Shown piece after piece: positions 17,691 to 25,995 of a stretch of 64,000 bases of DNA. A program made the translations under genes and the position numbers. This DNA is from Sporomusa sphaeroides DSM 2875 (GTDB taxonomy: Bacteria > Bacillota > Negativicutes > Sporomusales > Sporomusaceae): contig NZ_CP146991.1 of assembly GCF_001941975.2 (NCBI RefSeq), positions 4,388,501-4,452,500 on the forward strand, given 5' to 3'. A model generated the notes under the pieces. That model saw only the letters and a program-made list of their open reading frames with translations, had not been told where the DNA came from and made no database searches. Position 1 is the first letter of the stretch; each line of letters starts with the position of its first letter.

Positions 17691-19304
17691 TCACTCCACA
17701 CTGATGATAAATTGATAGTGCGGCTGCCCGCCAAAATACACTTCTATTTCCACAGCATCAAGCTGTGCGGCAAGCCCTGCTGCCAGGACCTTAGCTTCAG
17801 CCTCGTCAAGCTCTGCTCCGTAGTACAGGCTGACGATGCCGGTATCAGGCTCAACCAGTTGTTTAACGACCTGCGTCAACGCCGCGGACAACCCGTCAGC
17901 CCACACCGCCACATTGCCGTCAATGACGCCGATATATGCACCTTCAGGCACCTTCTGCCCATTCACCAGCGAATCGCGGACAGCAATCGTCAGACTGGCT
18001 GATTTCACCGCAGCCTGCGCCTCCGTCATCCGGGCCAGATTGTCAGCCAAATCACGCTGGGCATCAAAGGCCAGTACAGCCGCCAAGCCTTGCGGCACAT
18101 TGGTGGTAGGCACAATAGCCACCCGGTCGTCACCCAATAGTTTTTTCGCCTGCGCCGCAGCCAGCACAATATTCTTGTTGTTAGGCAAGATAATATAGGT
18201 TTCGGCCGAGCTGTTGTGGATAGCGGCCACGAACTCCTCTACCGGCGGATTCATGGTTTGCCCGCCGGTAATAACAATGTCTGCCCCCATTTGCTGCATA
18301 ATGTTGGCAAGCCCCTCGCCTGATACCACACTAATGACGGCCAGTCCTGACCTGACCTGCGCCTCCTCGGCAGTCTCCAGCGTTTGCCGGTGTTGATCAG
18401 ACATATTATCAATCTTAATATCATGCAGCGTTCCCCAGGCGATTGCCGATTCCAGTACGGCGCCCGGGTGAGCGGTATGAATATGTACTTTTAAAATGCC
18501 CTCACCGGGTGCGATCACCAGTGAATCACCCATCTGCTCTAACTGACGCTTAACTTCTGCTTTACTGGCGGCAAATCGCTTGACCACAAACTCGGTGCAA
18601 TACGGATGGGCAATATTGACCTCAGCAGTCATGCCGGATATTGTCAGGGTACGGCCAAAGTCGGCTTCAGGCCCGCTGAACCGCCCCTCCAGCCCTTCCA
18701 GACACCCTGCCAGAAACACAATCAGGCCCTGACCGCCGGCATCAACTACTCCGGCGGCCTTGAGCGCCGGCAATAAGTCCGGTGTCCGTTTAAGTTCCTC
18801 CTGTCCGGCGCTAATTGCTTCTGTCAAAATATCGGCAAAAGCCACCCGGTCCCGCACCGCCCGGTGCGTCCCCTTGGCAATGCCCTTCGCCACCGTCAGG
18901 ATGGTGCCCTCAACCGGCCGGGCTACTGCCCGGTACGCGTACAGTACGCCATATTGAAAGGCTTTGCCCACTTCCGCCGCCGTAGCCGTGTCCTTGCCGG
19001 ACAGCCCCCGGGCAATGCCGCGCAAGAGTTGCGACAAGATCACCCCGGAGTTGCCTCTGGCCCCCATAATGGCACTGTCCGCACCCCGGCGCGCCAGCGA
19101 ACCAATCCCCTCATCAGGCGCTTCGGCCACCGCTTTGGCCACAGCCCCCAATGTCAGCAGCATATTCGTACCGGTATCACCATCCGGTACAGGAAAGACG
19201 TTGAGACTGTTGATGTATTCGTGTTCGCGCATGAAGGCTCCATACGCCCCGGCAATCATGCGGCGAAAATCTCTCCCATTAATGACATCCATGCTGGATT
19301 GCAT
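17691..19304 (-). CDS. fakA: FakA/YloV-type fatty acid kinase (Dak2 domain)
   Basis: FakA phosphorylates fatty acids presented by FakB to give acyl phosphates for membrane lipid synthesis. The 537 residues begin with a DhaL/Dak2 ATP-binding domain with FPVPDGDTGTNML and GARGNSGVILSQLLRG. A central domain contains the family KVHIHTAHPG segment, and a C-terminal DegV-like half follows. Length matches YloV/FakA. Start ATG has GAGGAGGGAACTG. The partner FakB-type protein is encoded directly upstream with 21 bases between, which supports fatty acid kinase rather than dihydroxyacetone kinase. Confidence 0.92.
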   Translation of the reverse strand: MQSSMDVINGRDFRRMIAGAYGAFMREHEYINSLNVFPVPDGDTGTNMLLTLGAVAKAVAEAPDEGIGSLARRGADSAIMGARGNSGVILSQLLRGIARGLSGKDTATAAEVGKAFQYGVLYAYRAVARPVEGTILTVAKGIAKGTHRAVRDRVAFADILTEAISAGQEELKRTPDLLPALKAAGVVDAGGQGLIVFLAGCLEGLEGRFSGPEADFGRTLTISGMTAEVNIAHPYCTEFVVKRFAASKAEVKRQLEQMGDSLVIAPGEGILKVHIHTAHPGAVLESAIAWGTLHDIKIDNMSDQHRQTLETAEEAQVRSGLAVISVVSGEGLANIMQQMGADIVITGGQTMNPPVEEFVAAIHNSSAETYIILPNNKNIVLAAAQAKKLLGDDRVAIVPTTNVPQGLAAVLAFDAQRDLADNLARMTEAQAAVKSASLTIAVRDSLVNGQKVPEGAYIGVIDGNVAVWADGLSAALTQVVKQLVEPDTGIVSLYYGAELDEAEAKVLAAGLAAQLDAVEIEVYFGGQPHYQFIISVE

Positions 19305-19325
19305 ACAGTTCCCTCCTCTACTGTA

Positions 19326-20162
19326 TTACTGCTTCTTTTGAAAAAACAGGCCAAGGACACCAGGACCCAAATGGGCGCCAAGTGCCGAACCGATACCGCT
19401 CAGTGATACCGGAATGTTGGGGTAGCGTTGGCAAACCGTATCATATATTTCCTGGGCTGTTGCCTGGGCTTCGCCATGCGCCACCCCAATATATTCAAGT
19501 TCACCATGCTTATCCAGTTCCTCCAGCATCCGTGCCACCGCCCGCGTCCGGGTACGCACCTTATCAAACACCACTACCTTACCTTCGCGCAAGGTAAGGA
19601 TAGGCTTAATTTGCAAAATCGAACCAACCAGTGCCGCTGCACCGCCAATCCGGCCGCCTTTATACAGATAATCCAGAGAGTCAGGCAGAATCAGCGTATG
19701 GGTGGCATCTGCCATCTGCTGCAGCTGTTCGGCAATAGCCGCTGCCGGGTTGCCGGCAGCAGCCAGCTTAAGTGCCACCTCTGCCATTTTTATCATGCCA
19801 ATTGACGACGTACGGGAATCAATCACATAGATTTCACGGCCCTTAAATTCTTTGGCCGCCGCTCTGGCACCGTTAACGGTCCCGCTTAAACCACCCGAAA
19901 CACTAATCATTATTATTGGATGCCCCTCGGCTGTCGGAGAAAATACCCGGGCAAAATCGCCCGGTGCCGGCTGCGAGGTGCGCGGATGTATCCCTTTTTC
20001 TTTAGCTATGCGAAACAGTTCTGCATTGCTCAGTTCAGGCTCATTCCAGTCAGTATCCCCGATAATCACTTTTAGCGGTACTATATGAAGGTTGGGGTGA
20101 GCTGCCAGCATTTCTTCAGGTGCATTAGCAGTACTGTCAAGTATTATATGTATAGTAGACAA
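19326..20162 (-). CDS. fakB: FakB/DegV-family fatty-acid-binding protein
   Basis: DegV-fold proteins bind one fatty acid and hand it to FakA. The 278 residues start from TTG (20160-20162) after GAGAGGAGG. They show the DegV core: IILDSTANAPEEML near the N-terminus, TSQPAPGDFARVF, the ISVSGGLSGTVNGA ligand loop, and VIDSRTSSIGM. LEYIGVAHGEAQATAQ and GALGAHLGPGVLGLFF lie in the C-terminal lobe. It is the promoter-proximal gene of the fakB-fakA-fchA transcript. It reads divergently from the FtsA-like gene at 20359. Confidence 0.92.
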   Translation of the reverse strand: MSTIHIILDSTANAPEEMLAAHPNLHIVPLKVIIGDTDWNEPELSNAELFRIAKEKGIHPRTSQPAPGDFARVFSPTAEGHPIIMISVSGGLSGTVNGARAAAKEFKGREIYVIDSRTSSIGMIKMAEVALKLAAAGNPAAAIAEQLQQMADATHTLILPDSLDYLYKGGRIGGAAALVGSILQIKPILTLREGKVVVFDKVRTRTRAVARMLEELDKHGELEYIGVAHGEAQATAQEIYDTVCQRYPNIPVSLSGIGSALGAHLGPGVLGLFFQKKQ

Positions 20163-20289
20163 CTTACGTAACCTCCTCTCCTACTACCTAAACTATATCT
20201 TACCAAATAATCTGACGCAATACACTAAAATATTGTTATGAATCTTAGACAAAAATCATAAATGTGTGCCATATTCTTAAATTTACTGA

Positions 20290-20308
20290 CAGGATATAGG
20301 ATATCCTG
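20290..20308. promoter_or_regulatory. eight-base inverted repeat upstream of the FtsA-like gene
   Basis: CAGGATAT-AGG-ATATCCTG, a perfect 8-3-8 palindrome in the divergent region between fakB and the FtsA-like gene, 50 bases before the ATG at 20359. Possible regulator-binding site; no matching regulator is known to me. Confidence 0.4.
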
Positions 20309-20358
20309 CGGCGAAATTAGCATTGTTGATTCTGAATACAATGAATGAAGGAGTACTT

Positions 20359-22497
20359 ATGGACAATAACCAACTCCTCTTTGCTTTAGATATCGGTACC
20401 AGAAGCGTCGTCGGACTTGTCGGCGAGGTGCAAAACGGCACAATCAAACTGACAGCCTCAGAACGGGAAGAGCACCATACCCGGGCTATGCTTGACGGGC
20501 AGATTCATGATGTACAGGAAGTTGCCGGGGTACTGGCGGCAGTCACTTCCCGCCTGGAGGCGACTGTCGGCAAATTGACCAAAGTCGCGGTAGCTGCCGC
20601 CGGCCGCGCCCTGTGCACCCTGCGGATTTCAGCCGAACTGGAGACAGCCTCCCGCGGTCCACTTACCCCGGAGGATGAACGCTCCCTTGAACTGGCGGCC
20701 ATCCAGACGGCCCAGGCCGAACTGGCTACCTCCGGTGCGGTGGCTGACCCGGCCGATTACTACTGTGTCGGCTACAGCGTCGTCAGCTTCAGCCTGGATG
20801 GCACCCGCATCAAGAGCCTTGTTGGCCAGCGCGGCAAACGCTCGGCCATTGAAGTCATTGCCACCTTCCTCCCCCGGCAAGTCATTGATTCCCTGCAATC
20901 TTCCATTCAGGCCGCCGGTCTGGAAATGGCAACCCTTACGCTGGAACCCATTGCCGCCATTAATGTCCTCATCCCCTCAACCATGCGCCATCTAAATCTC
21001 GTACTTGTCGATGTCGGCGCAGGCACCTCCGATGTAGCTATTACCCGCGACGGCTCAGTGATTGGCTATGGCATGGTGCCACTGGCCGGAGATGAAATTA
21101 CCGAAGCCATATCACAACATTTTTTGCTTGATTTCAATGTCGCCGAAACGGTTAAACGCCAGCTTGGCAGTAATAATAAAAAAATTGCTTTCACCGACGT
21201 GCTGGGCATGCCTCACAAAGAGTCGGCCAAGACCATTATTGATTCCCTGGCCCCCAAAGTAGTTGAACTGGCCCAAGCCATTGCCGGCGAAATTCTGACT
21301 CTCAATACCCAGCAGCCGCAGGCCGTCCTCCTGGTCGGCGGCGGCGCCCTGACACCGCTCTTACCGGAAGCATTAGCGGAGGCTCTGGATATTCCGGCAG
21401 CCAGAGTTGCCATTCGCCGCCCTGATTCCATTGAAGGCATTACCGGCATACCCTCTGCCTTATGCACCCCTGATGCGGTGACACCACTGGGCATTTTAAA
21501 ACTGGCCGGCGGACGTACCTTAAACTTCATCAATATTACCGTCAACGAGCGGCCCATCCGCTTGTTTAACCTAAGCCGCTTAACCATAGCCGATGCGCTC
21601 CTGGCCGCCGGCATTGATATCCGGGCACTGCGCGGCCGGCCAGGCATGGGTCTGACCATTTCCGTCAATGGCCAAACCCGCTTTATTCCCGGCGGTCATG
21701 GTATTGCCGGTCAAATTATGCGCAGCGGCCAGCCAGCCAAGCTTACCGATATCCTCTGTGATCAGGATATTCTGGAAATAACACCAGGCTCTGACGGTAT
21801 AACGCCGACACCTTTGCTCAGAGAAATCGCACCCCTGCCTGAGCCGCTGACCATTCTGCTTGACGGTCAAAGCTTTCAACTGGAATCGCCGGTAACGGTA
21901 AACGGGATTCCGGCTGAGCCTGATACGCGCCTGTGCGACCGTGATCAAATTTGCATCACATCTATAGAAACATTAGAACAAGTGCTTGCCGGGTTGAATC
22001 TCGTCGCCACACCTGCTGAATATCGCTACCAGGTCAACGGTGCCGACCGTTCCTACAGAGTATGGCCCAAATATACAATTAATGCTGTTACCGCTTCCCT
22101 GGACAGTCCGCTTTCCCCGGGCGACAGGATTGAAACCCTCAAGCCACCGCTGCCCACCCTGGCAGAAGTCCTGGGAATTACCGCCAAAGATGACGATACC
22201 ATTCATGTATTATTCAACGGCGCCCCCTGCGCTATCCCGGTCCGCCGCTATAGCATAGTATTGGATGGCCAGCCGGCAGAAGCCGGCCAAACTGCAGTTC
22301 CCGGCAGTACCATTGAATTTACTATATCCCCTGACCGCCAGCCGCTCATTAGTGATGTATTGCTGGCTGCCGATTTTGATCCTCGTACCCTGCCGCCGGT
22401 TGGCAGGATTACCGTATTGCTCAATGGTTTACCCACTGAATATACGGCAGTTGTTACAAATGGAGACAAGGTGGATATTAAAACAACTGAAATTTGA
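20359..22497 (+). CDS. FtsA-like actin-fold ATPase with repeated beta-grasp-like C-terminal tail
   Basis: ATG 20359 follows GAAGGAGTACTT; the earlier ATGs lack a site. The 712 residues start with an FtsA/PilM-type actin fold: the phosphate-1 loop LFALDIGTRSVVGLVG, an SHS2-like insertion, phosphate-2 DVGAGTSDVAIT and the adenosine loop VLLVGGGALTPLLPEAL. The fold ends near residue 375. The remaining 330 or so residues are not part of normal FtsA (about 420 residues). They look like several repeats of the pattern xxVNGxxxx...GDxIxI (ISVNGQTRFIPG, LLDGQSFQLES, YQVNGADRSYRVW, LFNGAPCAIPV, LLNGLPTEY), suggesting ThiS-like beta-grasp modules. No ftsZ or pil gene adjoins. Function unknown; it may recruit or sense an envelope partner. 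Confidence 0.8.
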   Translation: MDNNQLLFALDIGTRSVVGLVGEVQNGTIKLTASEREEHHTRAMLDGQIHDVQEVAGVLAAVTSRLEATVGKLTKVAVAAAGRALCTLRISAELETASRGPLTPEDERSLELAAIQTAQAELATSGAVADPADYYCVGYSVVSFSLDGTRIKSLVGQRGKRSAIEVIATFLPRQVIDSLQSSIQAAGLEMATLTLEPIAAINVLIPSTMRHLNLVLVDVGAGTSDVAITRDGSVIGYGMVPLAGDEITEAISQHFLLDFNVAETVKRQLGSNNKKIAFTDVLGMPHKESAKTIIDSLAPKVVELAQAIAGEILTLNTQQPQAVLLVGGGALTPLLPEALAEALDIPAARVAIRRPDSIEGITGIPSALCTPDAVTPLGILKLAGGRTLNFINITVNERPIRLFNLSRLTIADALLAAGIDIRALRGRPGMGLTISVNGQTRFIPGGHGIAGQIMRSGQPAKLTDILCDQDILEITPGSDGITPTPLLREIAPLPEPLTILLDGQSFQLESPVTVNGIPAEPDTRLCDRDQICITSIETLEQVLAGLNLVATPAEYRYQVNGADRSYRVWPKYTINAVTASLDSPLSPGDRIETLKPPLPTLAEVLGITAKDDDTIHVLFNGAPCAIPVRRYSIVLDGQPAEAGQTAVPGSTIEFTISPDRQPLISDVLLAADFDPRTLPPVGRITVLLNGLPTEYTAVVTNGDKVDIKTTEI

Positions 22498-22505
22498 GAA
22501 AAATC

Positions 22506-22539
22506 ACCCGGGACTGTGACATACGTCACAGTCCCGGGT
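22506..22539 (+). terminator. terminator-like hairpin of the FtsA-like gene, overlapping a CRP/FNR-type site
   Basis: Fifteen-pair stem ACCCGGGACTGTGAC / GTCACAGTCCCGGGT with a four-base loop, nine bases after the stop. The tail is T-poor (TGCTTTAT). The apex of the stem contains the palindrome described at 22515-22530. Confidence 0.65.
22515..22530. promoter_or_regulatory. CRP/FNR-family (HcpR-like) activator site for hcp
   Basis: TGTGACATACGTCACA fits TGTGA-N6-TCACA exactly. Its centre (22522.5) lies 41.5 bases before the start expected from the -10 TATAAT at 22552-22557. That is the class II activator position, and no good -35 exists. HcpR, a CRP/FNR-family regulator, controls hcp in many anaerobes; the assignment to HcpR is inference. 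Confidence 0.75.
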
Positions 22540-22551
22540 TGCTTTATCCCT

Positions 22552-22557
22552 TATAAT
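22552..22557 (+). promoter_or_regulatory. -10 element of the hcp promoter
   Basis: TATAAT 40 bases upstream of the hcp ATG. The expected -35 position (22529-22534, CAGTCC) does not match the consensus, as expected for a promoter that depends on a bound activator. Confidence 0.65.
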
Positions 22558-22596
22558 GACAACATAAGCTACAAACAAACAAGGGGGATTTGAGAA

Positions 22597-23895
22597 ATGA
22601 GTATGTTTTGTTATCAATGTGAACAAACTGCAGGTGGCTCAGGCTGTACCAAAATTGGCGTCTGCGGAAAAAACGAAGATATTGCCAGTTTACAGGATAC
22701 CCTGATTTTCGGCCTCAAAGGCATTGCCGCCTATGCTCACCATGCCCGCGAACTGGGTGCCCGTGACGAGCAAGTTGACGCTTTCATGCATGACGCCTTA
22801 TTCTTCACGCTGACTAACGTAAATTTCAGCTTGGAAAAACATATTGCCATGGTATTGAAATGCGGTGAAATTAACCTTAAGGTCATGGAACTGTTGGATA
22901 AAGCCCATGTTGACCGTTTTGGCTCACCTGTACCTACAGAAGTATTCACAGGTTTTAAAGCCGGCCACGGTATCTTAGTTACCGGCCATGACCTGCTTGA
23001 TTTGGAAGAACTCTTAAAACAAACCGAAGGCACCGGCATCAATATTTACACCCATGGTGAAATGCTGCCAGGCCATGCTTATCCTGAACTCAAAAAATAC
23101 AAACATCTTATTGGCAACTATGGTACCGCCTGGCAGAACCAGCGCAAAGAATTTGAAGCCTTCCCCGGTGCAATCTTAGTGACTACCAACTGTGTAATGC
23201 CGCTGACAGCCAATGAGACCTACGGTGACCGCATCTATACCCGCAGTGTAGCCGGCCTCCAGGGTGGTAACCACATCGCCGACCGCGACTTCTCGGAAAT
23301 TATCGCTAAAGCTAAGGCTCTGCCGCAGCTTGCTGACAAAGCAGGCGCTTACACGCTGACTACCGGGTTCCACCACAACGCCATTCTCGGCCTGGCTGAC
23401 AAAATTGTCGATGCTGTTAAAGCCGGAAAAATTAAACGCTTCTTCCTCATTGGCGGTTGTGACGGTGCTAAACCCGGCCGTAACTACTACACCGAACTGG
23501 CTGAAAAAATTCCGCAAGATTGCGTAATTCTTACCGTAGCCTGCGGCAAATACCGCTTTAACCATCTTGACTTCGGCACCATTGACGGCATTCCCCGCCT
23601 CATCGACCTCGGCCAGTGCAATAACGCCTACTCGGGTATTCAAGTGGCGGTTGCTCTTGCCAAAGTCTTCAATTGCGGCGTAAATGACCTGCCGCTCTCC
23701 TTTGTACTCTCCTGGTTTGAACAAAAAGCTGTTGCCATCCTGCTTACCCTCCTGCACCTCGGCGTGAAGGACATCCGCTTAGGGCCAACAGCTCCGGCTT
23801 TCGTAACCCCGGGAGTATTCAAAGTACTCAACGACAATTTCGGTCTTCAGCCAATTACCACTCCGGATGAAGATTTGAAAGCCATCTTAGGCTAA
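22597..23895 (+). CDS. hcp: hybrid cluster protein (hydroxylamine reductase family), short class III form
   Basis: Hcp carries a [4Fe-4S] cluster and a hybrid Ni-free Fe-S-O cluster; it reduces hydroxylamine in vitro and is tied to nitric oxide detoxification in cells. The N-terminal cluster motif is Cys5-x2-Cys8-x8-Cys17-x5-Cys23. Hybrid-cluster ligands sit in FLIGGCDGAKPGR, CVILTVACGKYRF and LGQCNNAYSG. At 432 residues it lacks the extra helical domain of the 540-residue class I and II enzymes, so it is class III. ATG follows AAGGGGGATTTG. Its promoter has a class II CRP/FNR-type site, and a T-rich terminator follows. Confidence 0.95.
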   Translation: MSMFCYQCEQTAGGSGCTKIGVCGKNEDIASLQDTLIFGLKGIAAYAHHARELGARDEQVDAFMHDALFFTLTNVNFSLEKHIAMVLKCGEINLKVMELLDKAHVDRFGSPVPTEVFTGFKAGHGILVTGHDLLDLEELLKQTEGTGINIYTHGEMLPGHAYPELKKYKHLIGNYGTAWQNQRKEFEAFPGAILVTTNCVMPLTANETYGDRIYTRSVAGLQGGNHIADRDFSEIIAKAKALPQLADKAGAYTLTTGFHHNAILGLADKIVDAVKAGKIKRFFLIGGCDGAKPGRNYYTELAEKIPQDCVILTVACGKYRFNHLDFGTIDGIPRLIDLGQCNNAYSGIQVAVALAKVFNCGVNDLPLSFVLSWFEQKAVAILLTLLHLGVKDIRLGPTAPAFVTPGVFKVLNDNFGLQPITTPDEDLKAILG

Positions 23896-23905
23896 CAGAA
23901 ACGTC

Positions 23906-23946
23906 AAGGGGCGAATCACTACGCGTGATTCGTCCCCTTTTTTTTG
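23906..23946 (+). terminator. terminator of hcp
   Basis: Stem AAGGGG-CGAATCAC / GTGATTCG-T-CCCCTT with one bulge and a five-base loop, followed by eight or more T residues on the plus strand. The stem is nearly the same as the hairpin at 25533-25566. Confidence 0.9.
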
Positions 23947-24004
23947 CTTGGTTGCACAAGTAACCTAACGAATGTATTTTGTATTTTTTAAATTTTGAAA
24001 ATAT

Positions 24005-24034
24005 TTGATTAGAAATAAAAGGAATAATTATAAA
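24005..24034 (+). promoter_or_regulatory. candidate sigma-A promoter of the symporter gene
   Basis: TTGATT (24005-24010), 18-base spacer, TATAAA (24029-24034). An AT-rich leader of about 110 bases follows. It contains an upstream AAAGGAGGTG and a nine-codon ATG-to-TAA frame (24117-24146) that encloses the ribosome site of the symporter gene. Confidence 0.45.
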
Positions 24035-24149
24035 AAAAGCAAATTATACATTTATTGTAATACTTTCCACTTAATATCATTATGCCAAAGGAGGTGTCCC
24101 CTTTCATTCCGCAGCATGAAAACAAAATTTGAGATAGGAGGTTAAAAGT

Positions 24150-25442
24150 ATGAAGCAATATCAAAAACTGCTGTTAGGTTTTGTCTTGGGTATCATAGTT
24201 GGTCTAATTGGTTATTATACTCTTCCCGAAAAATCCTATCCCTTCATGAAAACAGTCACCGATTTGTGCACCCTGACCGGTGCCATATTCCTCAAAATGA
24301 TTTTCATGGTGGTTGTTCCCCTGTTGGTATCGGCGCTAATGCTGGGCGTGTATGAGCTTGGCAAAGGCCGCAATCTGGGCAAGGTTGCCGCCAAGTCGCT
24401 CATGTTCACGGTTGCGCTGAGCGTAATTGCCGTTATGCTCGCCGTCACCATGACCAATATTATGCAGCCCGGAGCTGGAGTGGAATTTGACAAAGAAGCG
24501 CTGGCCAAGAACCAAGGAGTTATCAGCATCAATAAAAATGTGCAGCTTGCACAAAATAAGCCCTGGACTACTTATATTACTGACTTAATTCCGCAAAACC
24601 CGATTGACTCTGCCGCCAGAGCCTTTGGCGGCGAAATCATTGCCGTCATGGTGTTCGCACTAATGTTTGGCTATGCCATGAGCATAGTCATTAAGGAGGA
24701 AGAACATCCGCTTGTTCGCATGTTGCAGTCCATCTTTGATATTTCGCTGAAAATCATTGACTGGGCTATGAGACTTGCTCCTTACGGCATTTTTGCCATT
24801 GTATTCAATACGACCTATCGGATGGGCGCCGGGTTCCTGACCAATGTCGCTTATTTTGCCGCTGTGGTCGTGCTCAGTATCTTAATTCAGCAGCTTGTCG
24901 TTTACTCCGCATTTCTTAAAATATTTGCCAGAACCAATCCCTGGGAATTCTTCAAGGCTTGCAAGGAAGCCTATATATACGCTTTCTCTACCGCTTCCTC
25001 CAATGCCACTTTGCCAATCGCGTTGGAAACGGCAGAGAAAACCTTAAAACTGCCGCCGAAGATTTCCCGCTTTGTCCTGACCTGCGGCGCTTCGGCCAAC
25101 CAGAATGGCTCCGGTCTCTATGAAGGTGTGGTACTGTTGTTCCTGGCGCAGGTTTTCGGCGTCAACCTCTCAATTGAACAGCAAATCATTGTCGTATTGA
25201 CAGCTGTTTTAGGCGGCATCGGCACCGCCGGCGTTCCTGGCGGCACCTTGCCAATCATTGCGATTTTATGCGTAAATGTCGGTGTGCCGGTGGAAGGTCT
25301 TGGCTTGATTCTCGGTGTTGACCGTTTCCTTGATATGTGCAGAACGACGCTGAACGTATCCGGCGACTTAGTTATCGCGAAACTGGTCAGCGCCAGCGTT
25401 ACCGAGGAAGAGCTCAACGCCACCGGCAGTGTTGATTGCTAA
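24150..25442 (+). CDS. dicarboxylate/amino acid:cation symporter (DAACS family, GltP/DctA-like)
   Basis: Takes up C4-dicarboxylates or glutamate/aspartate with protons or sodium. The 430 residues show about eight transmembrane helices plus the two re-entrant loops of this fold. The family serine-rich motif is AFSTASSNATLPIALE (hairpin 1). The conserved segment CGASANQNGSGLYEGVVLLFLAQ is TM7, normally NMDGTA-like and here NQNGSG. The hairpin 2 segment is GGIGTAGVPGGTLP. The substitution of the usual NMDG by NQNG could alter the cation or substrate site. ATG follows ATAGGAGG. It is a single gene between two terminators with near-identical stems. Confidence 0.92.
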   Translation: MKQYQKLLLGFVLGIIVGLIGYYTLPEKSYPFMKTVTDLCTLTGAIFLKMIFMVVVPLLVSALMLGVYELGKGRNLGKVAAKSLMFTVALSVIAVMLAVTMTNIMQPGAGVEFDKEALAKNQGVISINKNVQLAQNKPWTTYITDLIPQNPIDSAARAFGGEIIAVMVFALMFGYAMSIVIKEEEHPLVRMLQSIFDISLKIIDWAMRLAPYGIFAIVFNTTYRMGAGFLTNVAYFAAVVVLSILIQQLVVYSAFLKIFARTNPWEFFKACKEAYIYAFSTASSNATLPIALETAEKTLKLPPKISRFVLTCGASANQNGSGLYEGVVLLFLAQVFGVNLSIEQQIIVVLTAVLGGIGTAGVPGGTLPIIAILCVNVGVPVEGLGLILGVDRFLDMCRTTLNVSGDLVIAKLVSASVTEEELNATGSVDC

Positions 25443-25455
25443 TTAGGTATATTTT

Positions 25456-25532
25456 AAAGAAAACACGGCTTGCGCCAAGCCTTTGGCAACTGCGGAAGCC
25501 GATGTTGACCTTATCCTGTTTTTGGGATTAAA
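25456..25532 (+). repeat. structured intergenic repeat, copy A (second hairpin deleted)
   Basis: Copy of a repeat found four times in this window, always in this orientation. The first hairpin is CGGCTT...AAGCCG (25466-25501) with an inner GCC-TTT-GGC. The second hairpin is shortened to ATCC...GGAT. A terminator hairpin starts at its right end. See copies at 27902, 38551 and 52303. Confidence 0.8.
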
Positions 25533-25566
25533 AAGGGGGCGAATCACCGCAGGTGATTCGCCCCTT
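25533..25566. terminator. bidirectional terminator between the symporter and the PIN toxin genes
   Basis: Stem AAGGGGGCGAATCACC / GGTGATTCGCCCCTT with a three-base loop and one bulged G. On the minus strand it is followed by TTTTT, so it ends the PIN/AbrB transcript best; on the plus strand it lies after the symporter gene. Confidence 0.8.
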
Positions 25567-25584
25567 AGACTTGCACAATAAAAA

Positions 25585-25995
25585 TTATAATTTTTTTCGT
25601 ATAACGCCAGGAAATTTATTAAAATGATGATCAAACGAATACACTGCCTGACCATAGGTTAACGCTTTAGCGGCAACAATAGCGTCAGCCCAGTCAATCC
25701 CATCCATTTCATAGAAATCTAAAGCTTGAGCAAGTGTCGCTACCTCTGTTTCAGTCTCAATCACGGGCAACCGTATCAAAGCCCGTAAGGCTTTGGAAAT
25801 ATCGGTACGGCTATGCTTATAGTAGCTTTGCAGCACAAATACAGTTTCGATAAAAATAGTATCACATAAAACCAAAATTTCTTCCCCGGCCGCAGCCCTT
25901 TCAAATAAAGCCTTGGCTTTATTGGCATGGTCACCGCCGTCACCCACCAAAAACCTGATGATAATATTGGTATCAATCCTGCTCTTTGGTATCAT
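25585..25995 (-). CDS. PIN-domain toxin ribonuclease (VapC-like)
   Basis: PIN toxins are magnesium-dependent RNases held inactive by a partner antitoxin. ATG 25995 follows AAGGACGTGGCT; this gives 136 residues. Acidic metal ligands of the PIN fold are visible: Asp in SRIDTNIIIRFLVGD, Glu in FIETVFVLQ, Asp in GIDWADAIVAA and Asp in YSFDHHFNKFPG. The start lies within the 3' end of the antitoxin gene (23-base overlap), indicating translational coupling. The pair is isolated between terminators. Confidence 0.9.
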   Translation of the reverse strand: MIPKSRIDTNIIIRFLVGDGGDHANKAKALFERAAAGEEILVLCDTIFIETVFVLQSYYKHSRTDISKALRALIRLPVIETETEVATLAQALDFYEMDGIDWADAIVAAKALTYGQAVYSFDHHFNKFPGVIRKKL

